Assembly (NCBI GenBank): GCA_016647705.1
Contig: CM028330.1
Span: 29,034,649-29,098,648 of the forward strand
Direction of reading: 5' to 3'
From: Eucommia ulmoides
Lineage: Eukaryota > Streptophyta > Magnoliopsida > Garryales > Eucommiaceae
DNA length: 64,000 bases
A model generated the notes under the pieces. The model was not told where the DNA came from. It made no database searches and saw nothing but the letters and a program-made list of their open reading frames with translations. Below, piece by piece: positions 54,958-64,000 of this stretch (the stretch's first letter is position 1; each line of letters starts with the position of its first letter). The translations under genes and the position numbers were made by a program.

Positions 54958-56345
54958 TATATTCTCCCACTTGGTCCACATGATTAAATTATTATTTTAT
55001 TAATAAATAAATACATGAATCATGGTGACAAGTCCTCTAATAACGAGTACTGTTTTCCATGTATTACAATGCATTTAATTTCTTAAGTTCACTACAAATT
55101 TGACAACTTTAAATGATGAATAAACCCTATGTTTATTCTTGGTTCTACATATGAATTTTCTCAAATAAAATTAAGGTGCACATGAATATGAGAAACCATA
55201 ATAATAAATAAGAGTTTCATTCGAACATTGTATATACAACTACATATTGGAACCAAGTCCCATTTTCTCTATATGATTCTTGAATTTCAATGGTGGCATA
55301 CCCTTAGTCAAATGATTAACTATCATCAATTCAGTATTGACATGCCCAGTGACCACTTTCTTTTCTTTAACACGTTCTCTTATGGTTAAGTACTTAATGT
55401 TGATGTGTTTACTTCAACTTCTACTTTTGTTGCTCTTAACCATAAAATCAGCAGCTGAATTGTTGCAGTATATTCTCAATGGCCTAGAAATAGAATCCAT
55501 AACTTTAAGCCCACATACGAAACTTTTTAACTATACACCATGTGAAGTAGCTTCAAAACAAAAAACCAACTCAACTTCCATAGTGGAAGTACCAGTAAAG
55601 GACAGTTTGGCATTCTCCAAGATACAAACCACCAACCATTATGAAAACATATCTTGATGTTCATTTACGCGAATCAACTCAACCAATAAAGTCTAAATTT
55701 GAATAGCCGATTACTTCCAGATTGTCTGTTCGCCAATACATAAGCATGTAGTTTTTAGTTCCTTAAAGGTACCTCATCACTTTCTTCGCAGCTGTCTAGT
55801 GGTATATACTTGGGTTACTTTGATATCGTCCCAACATTCCTACAACAAATGCAATGTCAGGCCTTGTACAGACCTAAGTATACATCAGGCTTCCAACAAC
55901 ATAAACATAAGGAATGTTTTTCATTTGTTCCATTTTCGAAATCGTTTTTCGGGTATTAATTGAAACTACCACCATTCACAATGGAAGCTACACTTGGTGA
56001 ACAATCCTTCATCCGAAATCTTTCTGAAACTTTATTGATATTGGTTTCTTGAGACAGACCCAAGATGCCTCATAATCTGTCCCTATGAATCTTAATGCCA
56101 ATAACATAAGATGCCTCGCCCATATCATTCATATAAATTTTTTTAGAGAGGAATAGTTTTACCTCATGTAGAAAACCCTTATCATTAGTTGCAAGCAAAA
56201 TATAATCCGCGTATTAAACAAGAAAACAAATCTTACTCCCACTTTTTGATATATACATTGATCTATAGGATTTTCAACAAATCAGAATGAAGAAATTACT
56301 CCATAGAATTTAAAATACCATTGACAGGATGCTTGTTTTTTAAAA
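54958..56345 (-). pseudogene. Ty1/copia pol remnant: reverse transcriptase end and RNase H (fossil)
   Basis: Minus-strand text KHINIKYLTIRERVKEKKV, then LMIVNHLTKGMPPLKF and HIEKMGL (55,405-55,255) is the classic end of copia RNase H. Further right, YMNDMGEASYVIGIKI (about 56,145-56,095) belongs to the reverse transcriptase after its YADD box. The polypurine tract CCAAGTGGGAGAA is at about 54,962-54,976. Only the 3' third of pol remains and it has many breaks (around ten or more). A 106-codon plus-strand frame here (55,337-55,657) is an antisense shadow. Confidence 0.8.
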
Positions 56346-57296
56346 ATCCACAAATAAAACCCTAATTAGATCAATGGGTGCCCAAAACACCAAATTCGCT
56401 ATGAGCACACCCTCTAAGGTAGGAGAAAACATAGGATTCTTCTAGGAGAGTGTCCATAGACAATTGGGAGCTTTCCAAGAGCGTTACTATAAATGGGGAA
56501 CGTTCAATAAGAATCTTTTGGAAGGATTTTCACTCCATACCATATATAAGAAGCTAGAGAATATCATCATTACACCCTAAATTAGTAGCCGCCCATCAAT
56601 CAAATGTCATTAAAAGCCATTAAATGCTTTCTGATAAGACTGTGCATCCATGAATGCGTAGGAAACATTTTGTCTATAAAGTGGGGCAATTTTCTTATGG
56701 GCCATACACTGGTTAAAGTGTTCTCTCTCTCAAAGTTCAAAAAATATCTCAGGTTCTCCTTAATCCCTAAGATTTTTCACCTCTCAAACACCTCCAAAAA
56801 TCTCCTAAAAATCCCTTAAAGATCATCTTGACACTCTTTCACAAAGAGTTCAAAAATCCTCACAAGAACAACCTACCAAAGAAGAAAAAAAAGAAAGAAG
56901 GAGAAGAAGGTAATATACTTAGGGAAAGACCACTCCCTTCCCTAAATTAGGTAAGTTTTATTTAACCTCCCTTTTGTTTGTATTTTTGTTTTCTTTTGGT
57001 TGTGTACATATTATTGTTTTCTTGTGTTAAGTACAACAAGAAACTTTTGGTGTGCATAGCATTTTTGTCTTTTGTCAAGAAATACAAGAAATCAAACTCA
57101 AAGAACCTAAAATAAGCTAACTGACTACGGACAACTAACTACTAACTACTGAATATTTATTTTTCCTACTCTGCGTCTTTCTGTGTTTTAGCCTAGATCA
57201 TGCCTGACATTAAGTCTCACGTCATGGACTGACACTATTTTTCTCTTTTTTACCCTAGATCATGGACTGGCCCTACATTTCAGATCATGCACTGAC

Positions 57297-57357
<61 letters not shown>

Positions 57358-57984
57358 TTTTAATAACAAAAGTAAACAATAACATTAACTTTGCCTAAGC
57401 AAGTCCGTTTGGTTTTAGCTTTCTTAACAAGAATCAAACGTGTATATCATTACCTTTAATGTCATGTTTTGTTCTTATTTTTCTTAAACAAACAAAAAAT
57501 AAAATAAAAAAAATGAGTTTTACATAGAAAGTTTTCTTCATGATAAGGACTTTGTGTTTTACTCTAAGAAAAATAAACTTCAGTGTTTTTTTTTTTTTTA
57601 AATGATCTTTAAGTTTCTTCTTGACAAAGGGATGCCTTTAAAATGTATTTTCTAAACTTAAATATCTTTAAAAAGTGTTCTTCTAAAATTAAATGTCTTT
57701 AAGAGGTATTTTTTTTCCTAAACTTGAATGTCTTTAAAAGGTATTTTTCAAAATTTAATGTCTTAAACAAAACCATTTTCTAAACTTCATGTCTTTTAAA
57801 AAGATTTATTTATTATTTTTTTTTAACGTCAAGTCTTTAAAAAGTATTTTCCCAAAATTATTCTACAAGTTGTCTTTAAAATTTTTTTTTTCAAAAAAAT
57901 GATTTTTTGTAACAGGTTATTATGTAATTTTTTTTTTCCAAAAGATATCTTTAACATTTAATTTGTTTTTATTTATTTTTGTTC
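56346..57984. other. LTR-like and low-complexity sequence, no gene recognised
   Basis: 56,346-56,830 looks like LTR sequence: TATA-like CCATATATAAGAAGC at about 56,541 and a C-rich repeat of 'CTCCTAAAAATC' words. No partner is seen. 57,180-57,300 repeats 'GATCATGGACTGACAC' three times. A (TA)27 run follows at 57,301-57,355, then T-rich sequence in which 'TCTTTAAAAGGTATTTT' words recur every 30-35 bases (57,600-57,880). Confidence 0.4.
57301..57355. repeat. (TA)27 microsatellite
   Basis: Uninterrupted TA dinucleotides. Confidence 0.95.
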
Positions 57985-59212
57985 AAAATAGGGGTTAGGA
58001 GCAAAAATGGTCGAAAAACGAGAAAATCGGTGGAAAAACGATCGAAATGATCAAAGTTTCAAAATAGCAGTTTCATCGCTGTAATGGTCATCCCACCGCT
58101 ACAACGGTGAAACAACAGAGAGTTCAGAAACCTTCTAATCGCTGCAGCGGTGAAAAAACAGAAAGTCTATCGACATGCCCATTGTTGCAGCGGTGAATCT
58201 ACCACTGCAGCGGTCAATGACCACCTATTTTAGATATTTTCTAGATATTTTGTTTTTGTTCCCTTTTTGTTCCTGATCCGTTCTGATTATTCTAAGAACA
58301 CCTAGGGAGTGTTTTTAAGTGTTCTAAAAGGAGCTTTCAACCAACCAAGATGAGAAACTTGATTGGAGAAGAAGAAACAAGATCGGAGCGGTTTTTATGG
58401 ACGCCACCTTTAGACTATTCTTCCTTGTTTCTCTCTTTATTCTTAACTCGTTTTTGGTTGTTTGAACATGTATATATTGTTTATCAGTGAATATATGGTT
58501 ATGGCCAAGAGCTGAATACTGATTATCTATGTGATTGATATAGTTTATTAATATACGTGTTTTAAGTAAATCTTTGTTTCGTTATCGGTTGTTCATTTGT
58601 ATTCGATTGTGTTTACCGTTCTTCCACTTTTATATGCTTGTTTAGATATATTGAGAATATGGGGTTTGACACTCAGGAGAAGTAATCCCGAAATCGGACT
58701 AGAGTTTAAACATAACGTGACGATCTAATGACCCGGGAGGACGTTAGAAAGTATGCAATCCGTGAGGTTGGGGTGAGACTCATGTGACCAAGTGTCCTAT
58801 AGACGCTCGAGGGGGACTTCGACGTTGACACGAAATCACATATTCATTCACTTTATACTCAGCAAAGGTAGTGAGTGAGATTTCGATACCTAGATTGTTG
58901 GATAATTTGAATGACGTTAATGTAAACTAGATTGGATCAAACACGTATAAGTAAACGAAGTTAATCCTTATATAATCTATTCCTATATAATATGTTTAGT
59001 ATTACAGTTGAATTAATTGTTAATTTAGTATATTAATTATAAAAACAAAAACCCTATCTTTATCGTCTAAATAAAGTTCGGTTATGATAATCGTGGTACT
59101 TAGCAATAATTTAATCCAATCCCTGTGGATACGACAACCCTTCTCATTCACTATTCTATAAAACTTGACCCGTACACTTGCGGTGAAAGTAGCGACGTAA
59201 TATTCCGCTATT
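57985..59212 (+). mobile_element. Athila-like LTR fragment with CGCTGCAGCG palindromes (fossil)
   Basis: From 58,620 on ('GATATATTGAGAATATGGGG', 'TTTGACACTCAGGAGA') it aligns with the LTRs at 18,060-19,537 and 34,313-35,774 through to 'CACTTGCGGTGAAAGTAGCG'. The front end TGATAGGTG is missing. At 58,075-58,230 it has TAATCGCTGCAGCGGTGAA, GTTGCAGCGGTGAATCTACC and ACTGCAGCGGTCAATG where the others have CCTAGGCG motifs. No partner LTR or primer site is present. Confidence 0.75.
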
Positions 59213-60745
59213 AGTACTCGACTTCTCAAGAAAGTCAAGGGACTTCTCGGGAGATGCGCCTTGAAACAGGGCTGAGGAAATTTCGTGATTGTTGACATCT
59301 CTCTAGTTTTGACTAGACCAACTTGGGCCTCCTACGTACCTTGGTGGTATACCAAGGTCAGGTCGAAGCGCAATTTACTGGGGATGGAGTAATTTTGTAT
59401 AAGGTGATGACCCAACCTGTAAAGGTTTCACGTATCCTGGTGCTTGCCAGGACTTAGGTCAATACCTAATTCTTTCTTTGGCTAGTTAAAGTCTAGTATG
59501 GTCAGATCCGAATTGGTGGGTTATTGTTATGTTTGGTCTGGTTAAATCCCAACTAATTAGGGGATTCATTATTGAGAAGCTCTGCGGGGGTCGTATGGTT
59601 TGATGCAATTTCATGAAAGTTTTTAGTGTTCATGACGTGATTCAATCCTGATTGATGTGGGATTTTTGTCAATGGTGACCCAAGAAGGTTTCGTCCTTGT
59701 CTTGGGTTTTGTTAGGAATCAGATTGGACATAGTTTTCTGATTTGAGCATCGTCTATTGTTTGGTGAACAAAGAAAGTGTATATATCTTTTGTTTTGGAC
59801 AGTCAACGGACTATTCCTCGAGATGCGCCCTGGTCTAGGGCTGAGAGAGCGTCATAAAGATGATAGTTGTCTCTCCGTTTTTTTATTTTGACCGAACCCA
59901 CTTGGGTTTCTTACGTTCTTTGGTGATCTACCAAGGCTCTGGTTGAAATGCTACTGGGTATTTTTGTTTTACAAAGTGAATCTGATTGATACTTAGTTTA
60001 ATGTGCATGAAAGTTTGTAGCTTAAAGGACGCGACCAAACCTTGTAAAGGTTTCCTATGTATCTCAGATAATTGAGAATCAGGTCGGCACGTAGTTCATC
60101 GCACATAGTTGGGATTTTGTCAACCAAACCCGCAAGGGTTTCCTACATATCCCGGGCGTTGCCGGGAATCATGCTGAGACGTAGTTCCTGGGGTTTTTGA
60201 TAAGTTTGAATTTGTTAACTGAACCCGCGAGGGTTTTCTACATATCCTGGGTGTTTCCAAGAATCAGGGTGATACGTAGTTCCTAAGTCTTTCGATGAGT
60301 CTAAATTTGTCAACCGAACTTGGGAGGGTTTCATACGTATCTCAGGTGTTGTCGGAAATCAGCCTGATACATAGCTCACTTTGTTCATTATGATTGAGGT
60401 ATTTGTTTCTCGTCGTGAGACGAAATGGACAATGTTTCCATAAGAAAAGCATGGATAAGATGAAATATGCCTAGTCATGGATAGGATGAAATGTGCCCTA
60501 GTCATAGACTGGGGCGACAACTGAATAAGTTATGTTAGGGAATCTGATCCGATACTTCTAATTGTGCGATTCGTGATTATCGATAGTGTGAAATATGCCC
60601 CAGCCTACGGGATGGGGAGGAGGCTAATTAGGTACAGGATTGTGAAGCTAAATTAGTCTTTCTCGCTGCTTGTCAGGGTGACAAATTCGAGATTTTACTA
60701 ATTAGATCCCAAAATACACCTGACCGAAGGATTTATTATTGTTTT
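59213..60745 (-). mobile_element. Tat/Ogre-like 3' internal region (fossil), repeated CCTACGTATCC motif
   Basis: At least seven copies of a motif of the form 'GGTTTCCTACATATCCCGGG-CGTTGCCGGGAATCA-GCTGAGACGTAGTTCCT' start near 59,319, 59,429, 59,897, 60,038, 60,139, 60,233 and 60,329. The middle is a small inverted repeat (CCCGGGCGTTGCCGGG). The block 59,240-59,330 aligns with 7,180-7,260, so this is the same kind of element as at 6.6-7.6 kb and lies in the same orientation. No LTR is attached here. Confidence 0.55.
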
Positions 60746-61151
60746 GTTTTTTAGATTGTGAGGTTTAGTCTTTCCAGGAGTTGATCTGTTGGTATATCAT
60801 GTTGTTTGTGCAATTTTATAGTAAGGATTCGACTGGAAAATTTAGCTATCAATTTACTTTATCGTAAAACGAATCGATTTGATCACGATACAACCCTTTT
60901 GATTTGATGCCCATCCAATTTGATGTTAGTCATGATTTGATGTTTTCTTTTCCAAAACTTGTGATGATGCGACTTGAAGCCTTTTGTCGATGCGTAAGAC
61001 ATCAACTCAGGCACATCTTCCAATACATCACGCGTCTCGAGGTAAATTTGATTCTTTTTTTTTTTCCCTTATAAAATTGGCTTGAAAACAAAATTCTAAA
61101 AATTGCAAAAAAATCATTTTTAATGATAACAAGGCCCGGGCACTATTTCTA

Positions 61152-61183
61152 CATCCCTGCGCATTGGCCCATGCACAGGGATG
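61152..61183. repeat. Small hairpin, 12-bp arms
   Basis: CATCCCTGCGCA and TGCACAGGGATG pair with one mismatch around an eight-base loop TTGGCCCA. Isolated; no terminator or ncRNA context. Confidence 0.6.
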
Positions 61184-61731
61184 TCTTTGTATTACAGACA
61201 GGCCACTGGCATGCTTGGTATTTCAGGAAATAGAAACAGAACCAGGAGCAAGAACAATAACTTCGTAGGAACTCTTGCAGTTTCTCACTTCTTCCTCATT
61301 TTTCTTCTGTTTTTGATCCGTTACGAGGTATGTGCATGTTGTAAAGATTGTTTTCCACTTGTTCTTCATGTGAAATGGTTGTAATCAAAACCATGAACTA
61401 GGGTTTTATCATTTTTGAAAAACCCCATTTTCTCGTGAAAATGTAGGCGGTGATTTTGCATTTGGAGTTCATATATCACATGAAATGCATGATTTCGAGT
61501 TTATTTCATGTTTTAGATAGAAATAGGTAGTGTTTCTCCCTAGTCCAAATGAGGTGGCCTTTTTATTTTTTAGTTTTTGATGATGTAGTTTTTTTTTTTT
61601 TAATTTATTTACTTTTTTGAATTCCCATGCATAATTGTTGTGTTTAATCATGTTTAGGAGATAATTTGGAGATTAATCTTGTATACAATGCATTAACATG
61701 TAGGGATAAAAAATCTTGCATATTTCTTGCC

Positions 61732-61734
<3 letters not shown>

Positions 61735-61779
<45 letters not shown>
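61735..61779 (+). repeat. Poly-T run, 45 bases
   Basis: Uninterrupted T. It could be the poly-A tail of a minus-strand retroposed sequence, but no LINE or SINE body is recognisable to its left. Confidence 0.95.
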
Positions 61780-61783
<4 letters not shown>

Positions 61784-62129
61784 CATGTAGGGAAATGCTA
61801 AGTGCATGTTTGTCTTTAGAGATGGATTTTGATTTCATGTTGTTGATTCATAGGTTTTGATGGGCAATTAAGTGTTGATATTTTTGGTGGAATTAATGTG
61901 TTTGTTGGGTGTTTCAGAAAAAAAGTTTCATTTATTTGATTATGATGAAGACATCATGAAGAACAAGTAAAGGGTGCAAAGATGAAAGCAATGAAAAAAT
62001 GAAGAGTGTTGAAAATTTTGAAGAAATTAGGTGAAACAACTCAATATTCTTATACTTAATGCAACCTAAATTAGGATCACACACGACACCATTAAATGGG
62101 TTATGTTTTTGTAGAGTTTAGGATCCTAA

Positions 62130-62348
62130 TTGTTGACTAAACTTGTTAAAAAACCAATAGTTGCTAAAGCAGCTCCTCAATATCACCATCGATATCGTAC
62201 TCCCGTACGAAATAATGATTATCTGAAGAAACGTACTAACAATGCTAAATGTTTTTATTGTGGGAAGCATGGTCATTTTGAGAAAATTTGTTATTTATTG
62301 CATGGTTACCCTATCGGATTCAGAAATAACTGGATATCAGAGAGATAA
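62130..62348 (+). pseudogene. copia gag zinc-knuckle segment (fossil part)
   Basis: Contains CFYCGKHGHFEKIC, a CX2CX4HX4C zinc knuckle, followed by YLLHGYPIGF, the copia gag hallmark ('C..LHGYP.G'). The upstream gag core is not seen and the downstream sequence is Lys/Asn/Gln-rich. Confidence 0.7.
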
Positions 62349-62939
62349 ATTTTTTATGCAGGTACTAATCGGAGATTCAACCAATCAATAGGATACAATG
62401 AATACTACGTGTCAAGAAAGGAGTCCAAATTCAATACCCCAATGAGGAAGAATCAATATTTGCAAACTAGAAAGTTAAAAAAGCAGCAAGTTCAATACAT
62501 GAAATCAACTGATACTTATCCTCAACAAATGACGAGAAATCAATACCAGAGAAGGACCATGTATAAAGCAATAACAAAGTAGAATGAGGAAAACCAACTT
62601 AAAGCACCGTAAAAAGGCAAGAAAAGAGCCAATGCAGGTAAGAAGGAAATCAATGAACAAATAGAGAAAAGAGCTAATGCAAGTAAGAAGGAATTCAAAT
62701 TGACAAATCAAGCAAAAGAAAATATGGTGGATTCAAAGGAAAACAAGCTTGAAATTAATAATCCACCAAAAGTACACACACCAATTGTTCCCAAGGACGA
62801 TCTAGGTATGTCAAATTTTCTGAAAATCAAATATGTTAATTTTGTTTGGGAGATCGATGCTTCACATTCCTTAAATTATATATCTATGATATTTGTGTAT
62901 GTGTGAGTGTGTAGGTGTGAAAATATTATAAATAATATG

Positions 62940-63720
62940 TGTGGATAAAAATAAGAGGTAAAAATTGAATTAGTTGATCAAATAGGGCAAAAAATGCACA
63001 AAAGGACAAAAGATAACCTGTCGGTCAACCGACAGGAATAGAGTCTGCAATATGCAGACTCTGCATTGGTCGGTTAGCAGACTAAGAACATCAGGTCAAC
63101 CAACTGTTACATGATTTATATCCCTAGCCTCTTCATTTCACCCCTAATTCGGTTTTGAAGCCCTCTCTTTCTCTAAAAACCCTTCATCTCCTAAGAGTTT
63201 TTCATCCAAAATCTTCAAGATATCATCACGTTTTGGCTTAGATTAGAAGATTAAGGGATTGGATCAATCATTCGGGAATCGAAAGCTTCATTATAAGGTT
63301 GGTTTTTTATCTCTCTCTAGGGTTTTGGTAGATTTGTTCTGTCTTGTTAGATCTTTGTGTGTTAAATCAGTTATTGAACTCTCTATTGATAGAAAATGCC
63401 TAGAGTCAAGAGACCTTTCCTGGGAAAACCTAAATATGACAATATCCATTTTGAGATCAAGGAGGATGAAATCTTTGTTTTAGTTCTCTGTCCCCAATTT
63501 TTGTGATGTCAAAGGAGGAGAAATGGTTTGATGTTTAAACAAGTTAGATAATGTTTAAGAATTTATTTGTGTAAGCATTGCTTTGATTAATGAGAGATCT
63601 AAGTCGAATTAGTGATATTAAGCTTTATTGAATATCGTTATCGTTATATTTTTTTTAGGTTTATATTGAACATTTGTTGAACTATTTAAATTTTGTTTTC
63701 ATGATTATGTTGATATGAGT
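62940..63720 (+). other. LTR- or leader-like segment within the copia remnant
   Basis: 62,995-63,100 contains ACCTGTCGGTCAACCGACAGG, a 'GTCGGTTGACCGAC'-type palindrome, then 'GTCTGCAATATGCAGAC'. 63,110-63,420 reads like a transcript leader with CT-rich text and 'TCTCTCTAGGGTTTTGG'. It does not fit copia internal coding sequence and may come from another LTR element inserted here. No ends found. Confidence 0.3.
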
Positions 63721-63799
63721 TAAATACCTGTCCTCATATTTAGGGGGAGTGAGGTTACATTTTTGTTTTGAAGAAAATATCAAAGTTAATTGTCATCAT

Positions 63800-63814
63800 A
63801 AAAAAGGAAGAGAT
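63800..63814 (+). other. Polypurine tract of the Sirevirus-like remnant
   Basis: AAAAAAGGAAGAGAT directly before the LTR start TGTTAATCCC. Confidence 0.7.
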
Positions 63815-63881
63815 TGTTAATCCCTAGGTTTTGATGGACAATTAAGTGTTAATACTTTTGGTAGAATTAATGTGTTTGTTA

Positions 63882-64000
63882 AGGCCCTATTTGGTTAGTG
63901 TTCCCAACCAAACCCAACCTAAAAATTTTGGGTTTGATTTTTGGGAACGCGTTTGGCAAACACAAAACTCAACCCAACCCAACCAAAAAAATAGGAATTG
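63882..64000. mobile_element. Possible Tourist-like (PIF/Harbinger) MITE end, cut by the window edge
   Basis: After a TTA trinucleotide the LTR text switches to AGGCCCTATTTGGTTAGTG, close to the GGCCCTGTTTGG terminus of many Tourist-like MITEs, whose target duplication is TTA/TAA. The other LTR copy (61,900 onwards) lacks this sequence, so it is an insertion. The far end is outside the window. Confidence 0.45.

Larger units (their letters stand above)
60746..61840. other. Intergenic DNA, no gene recognised
   Basis: AT-rich. Includes a hairpin at 61,152-61,183 and a 45-base poly-T at 61,735-61,779. A 67-codon plus-strand frame at 61,181-61,384 has no known match. Confidence 0.45.
61841..64000 (+). 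mobile_element. Sirevirus-like Ty1/copia remnant (fossil), continues past the right edge
   Basis: Two LTR starts match: TGTTGATTCATAGGTTTTGA at 61,841 and TGTTAATCCCTAGGTTTTGA at 63,815, each followed by 'ATTAAGTGTTGATATTTTTG' type text and aligned for about 65 bases. Before the second lies TTGTCATCATAAAAAAGGAA, then GAGAT, the 3' end wording typical of plant Sireviruses (TGTCATCATCAAAAAGGGGGAGA). A further ATTTAGGGGGAGT (63,741) resembles the extra polypurine tracts of that group. Only a gag zinc-knuckle segment is recognisable inside. The element is shortened and broken. Confidence 0.7.

Noticed and set aside
55337-55657. A 106-codon plus-strand frame
   Set aside because: The opposite strand carries the copia RNase H end with clear motifs; this frame is its shadow.
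57301-57355. TA run as a regulatory element
   Set aside because: Uninterrupted dinucleotide repeat with no gene nearby; treated as a microsatellite.

Overview
The window reads as a repeat-dense, AT-rich stretch of a flowering-plant nuclear genome. The evidence is plant-type LTR retrotransposons of the Ty3 (Athila-like, Tat/Ogre-like, chromovirus) and Ty1 (copia, Sirevirus-like) groups, tRNA-Asp and initiator-Met type primer sites, a Mutator-like element with a 10-bp target duplication, an L1-type ORF1 remnant with the plant DUF4283 domain, many microsatellites and a satellite array of about 166 bp. I see no intact host protein gene, no tRNA or rRNA gene and no prokaryotic system. Almost all short open frames are chance frames or antisense shadows of element sequence.

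Layout. 1-2,380 is low-information intergenic DNA. 2,381-7,556 is the 3' end (LTR, polypurine tract, 3' internal region) of a Tat/Ogre-like element on the minus strand. 7,557-11,150 is a small non-autonomous LTR element whose only protein-like sequence lies antisense to its primer site. 12,292-38,052 is bracketed by inverted termini and a perfect 10-bp duplication (AAGATTCTAT) and is read as one Mutator-like insertion later filled by other elements. Inside it lies a minus-strand Tat-like Ty3 element (gag at 35.8-37.0 kb, protease at 17.6-18.0 kb). That element is split by a non-autonomous Athila-like element on the plus strand (18,060-35,774, TSD CGGAC), which is itself split by a full-length-layout Athila-like element on the minus strand (20,474-33,441, TSD AACAC). 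A solo LTR (16,035-17,072) sits within a 102-bp tandem array in the same block.

38,063-42,078 is the host flank, with a CACTA-like end, an 82-bp degenerate repeat and a possible untranslated first exon. A chromovirus with chromodomain (42,079-49,307, 370-bp LTRs) follows. Next come the 166-bp satellite (49,753-51,405), a 19-bp minisatellite, an L1 ORF1 remnant, a Ty1/copia pol remnant (54.6-56.3 kb), an Athila-like LTR fragment (about 57,985-59,212), a second Tat/Ogre-like 3' region (59.2-60.7 kb) and a Sirevirus-like copia remnant that runs off the right edge (61,841-64,000) and carries a possible Tourist-like MITE end.

The most unusual signal is a set of short GC palindromes (consensus CGCCTAGGCG) paired into hairpins and arrayed both in the Athila-like LTRs and, with a period of about 70 bp, inside the inner element. 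A related LTR at 58 kb carries a different palindrome (CGCTGCAGCG) in the matching place.
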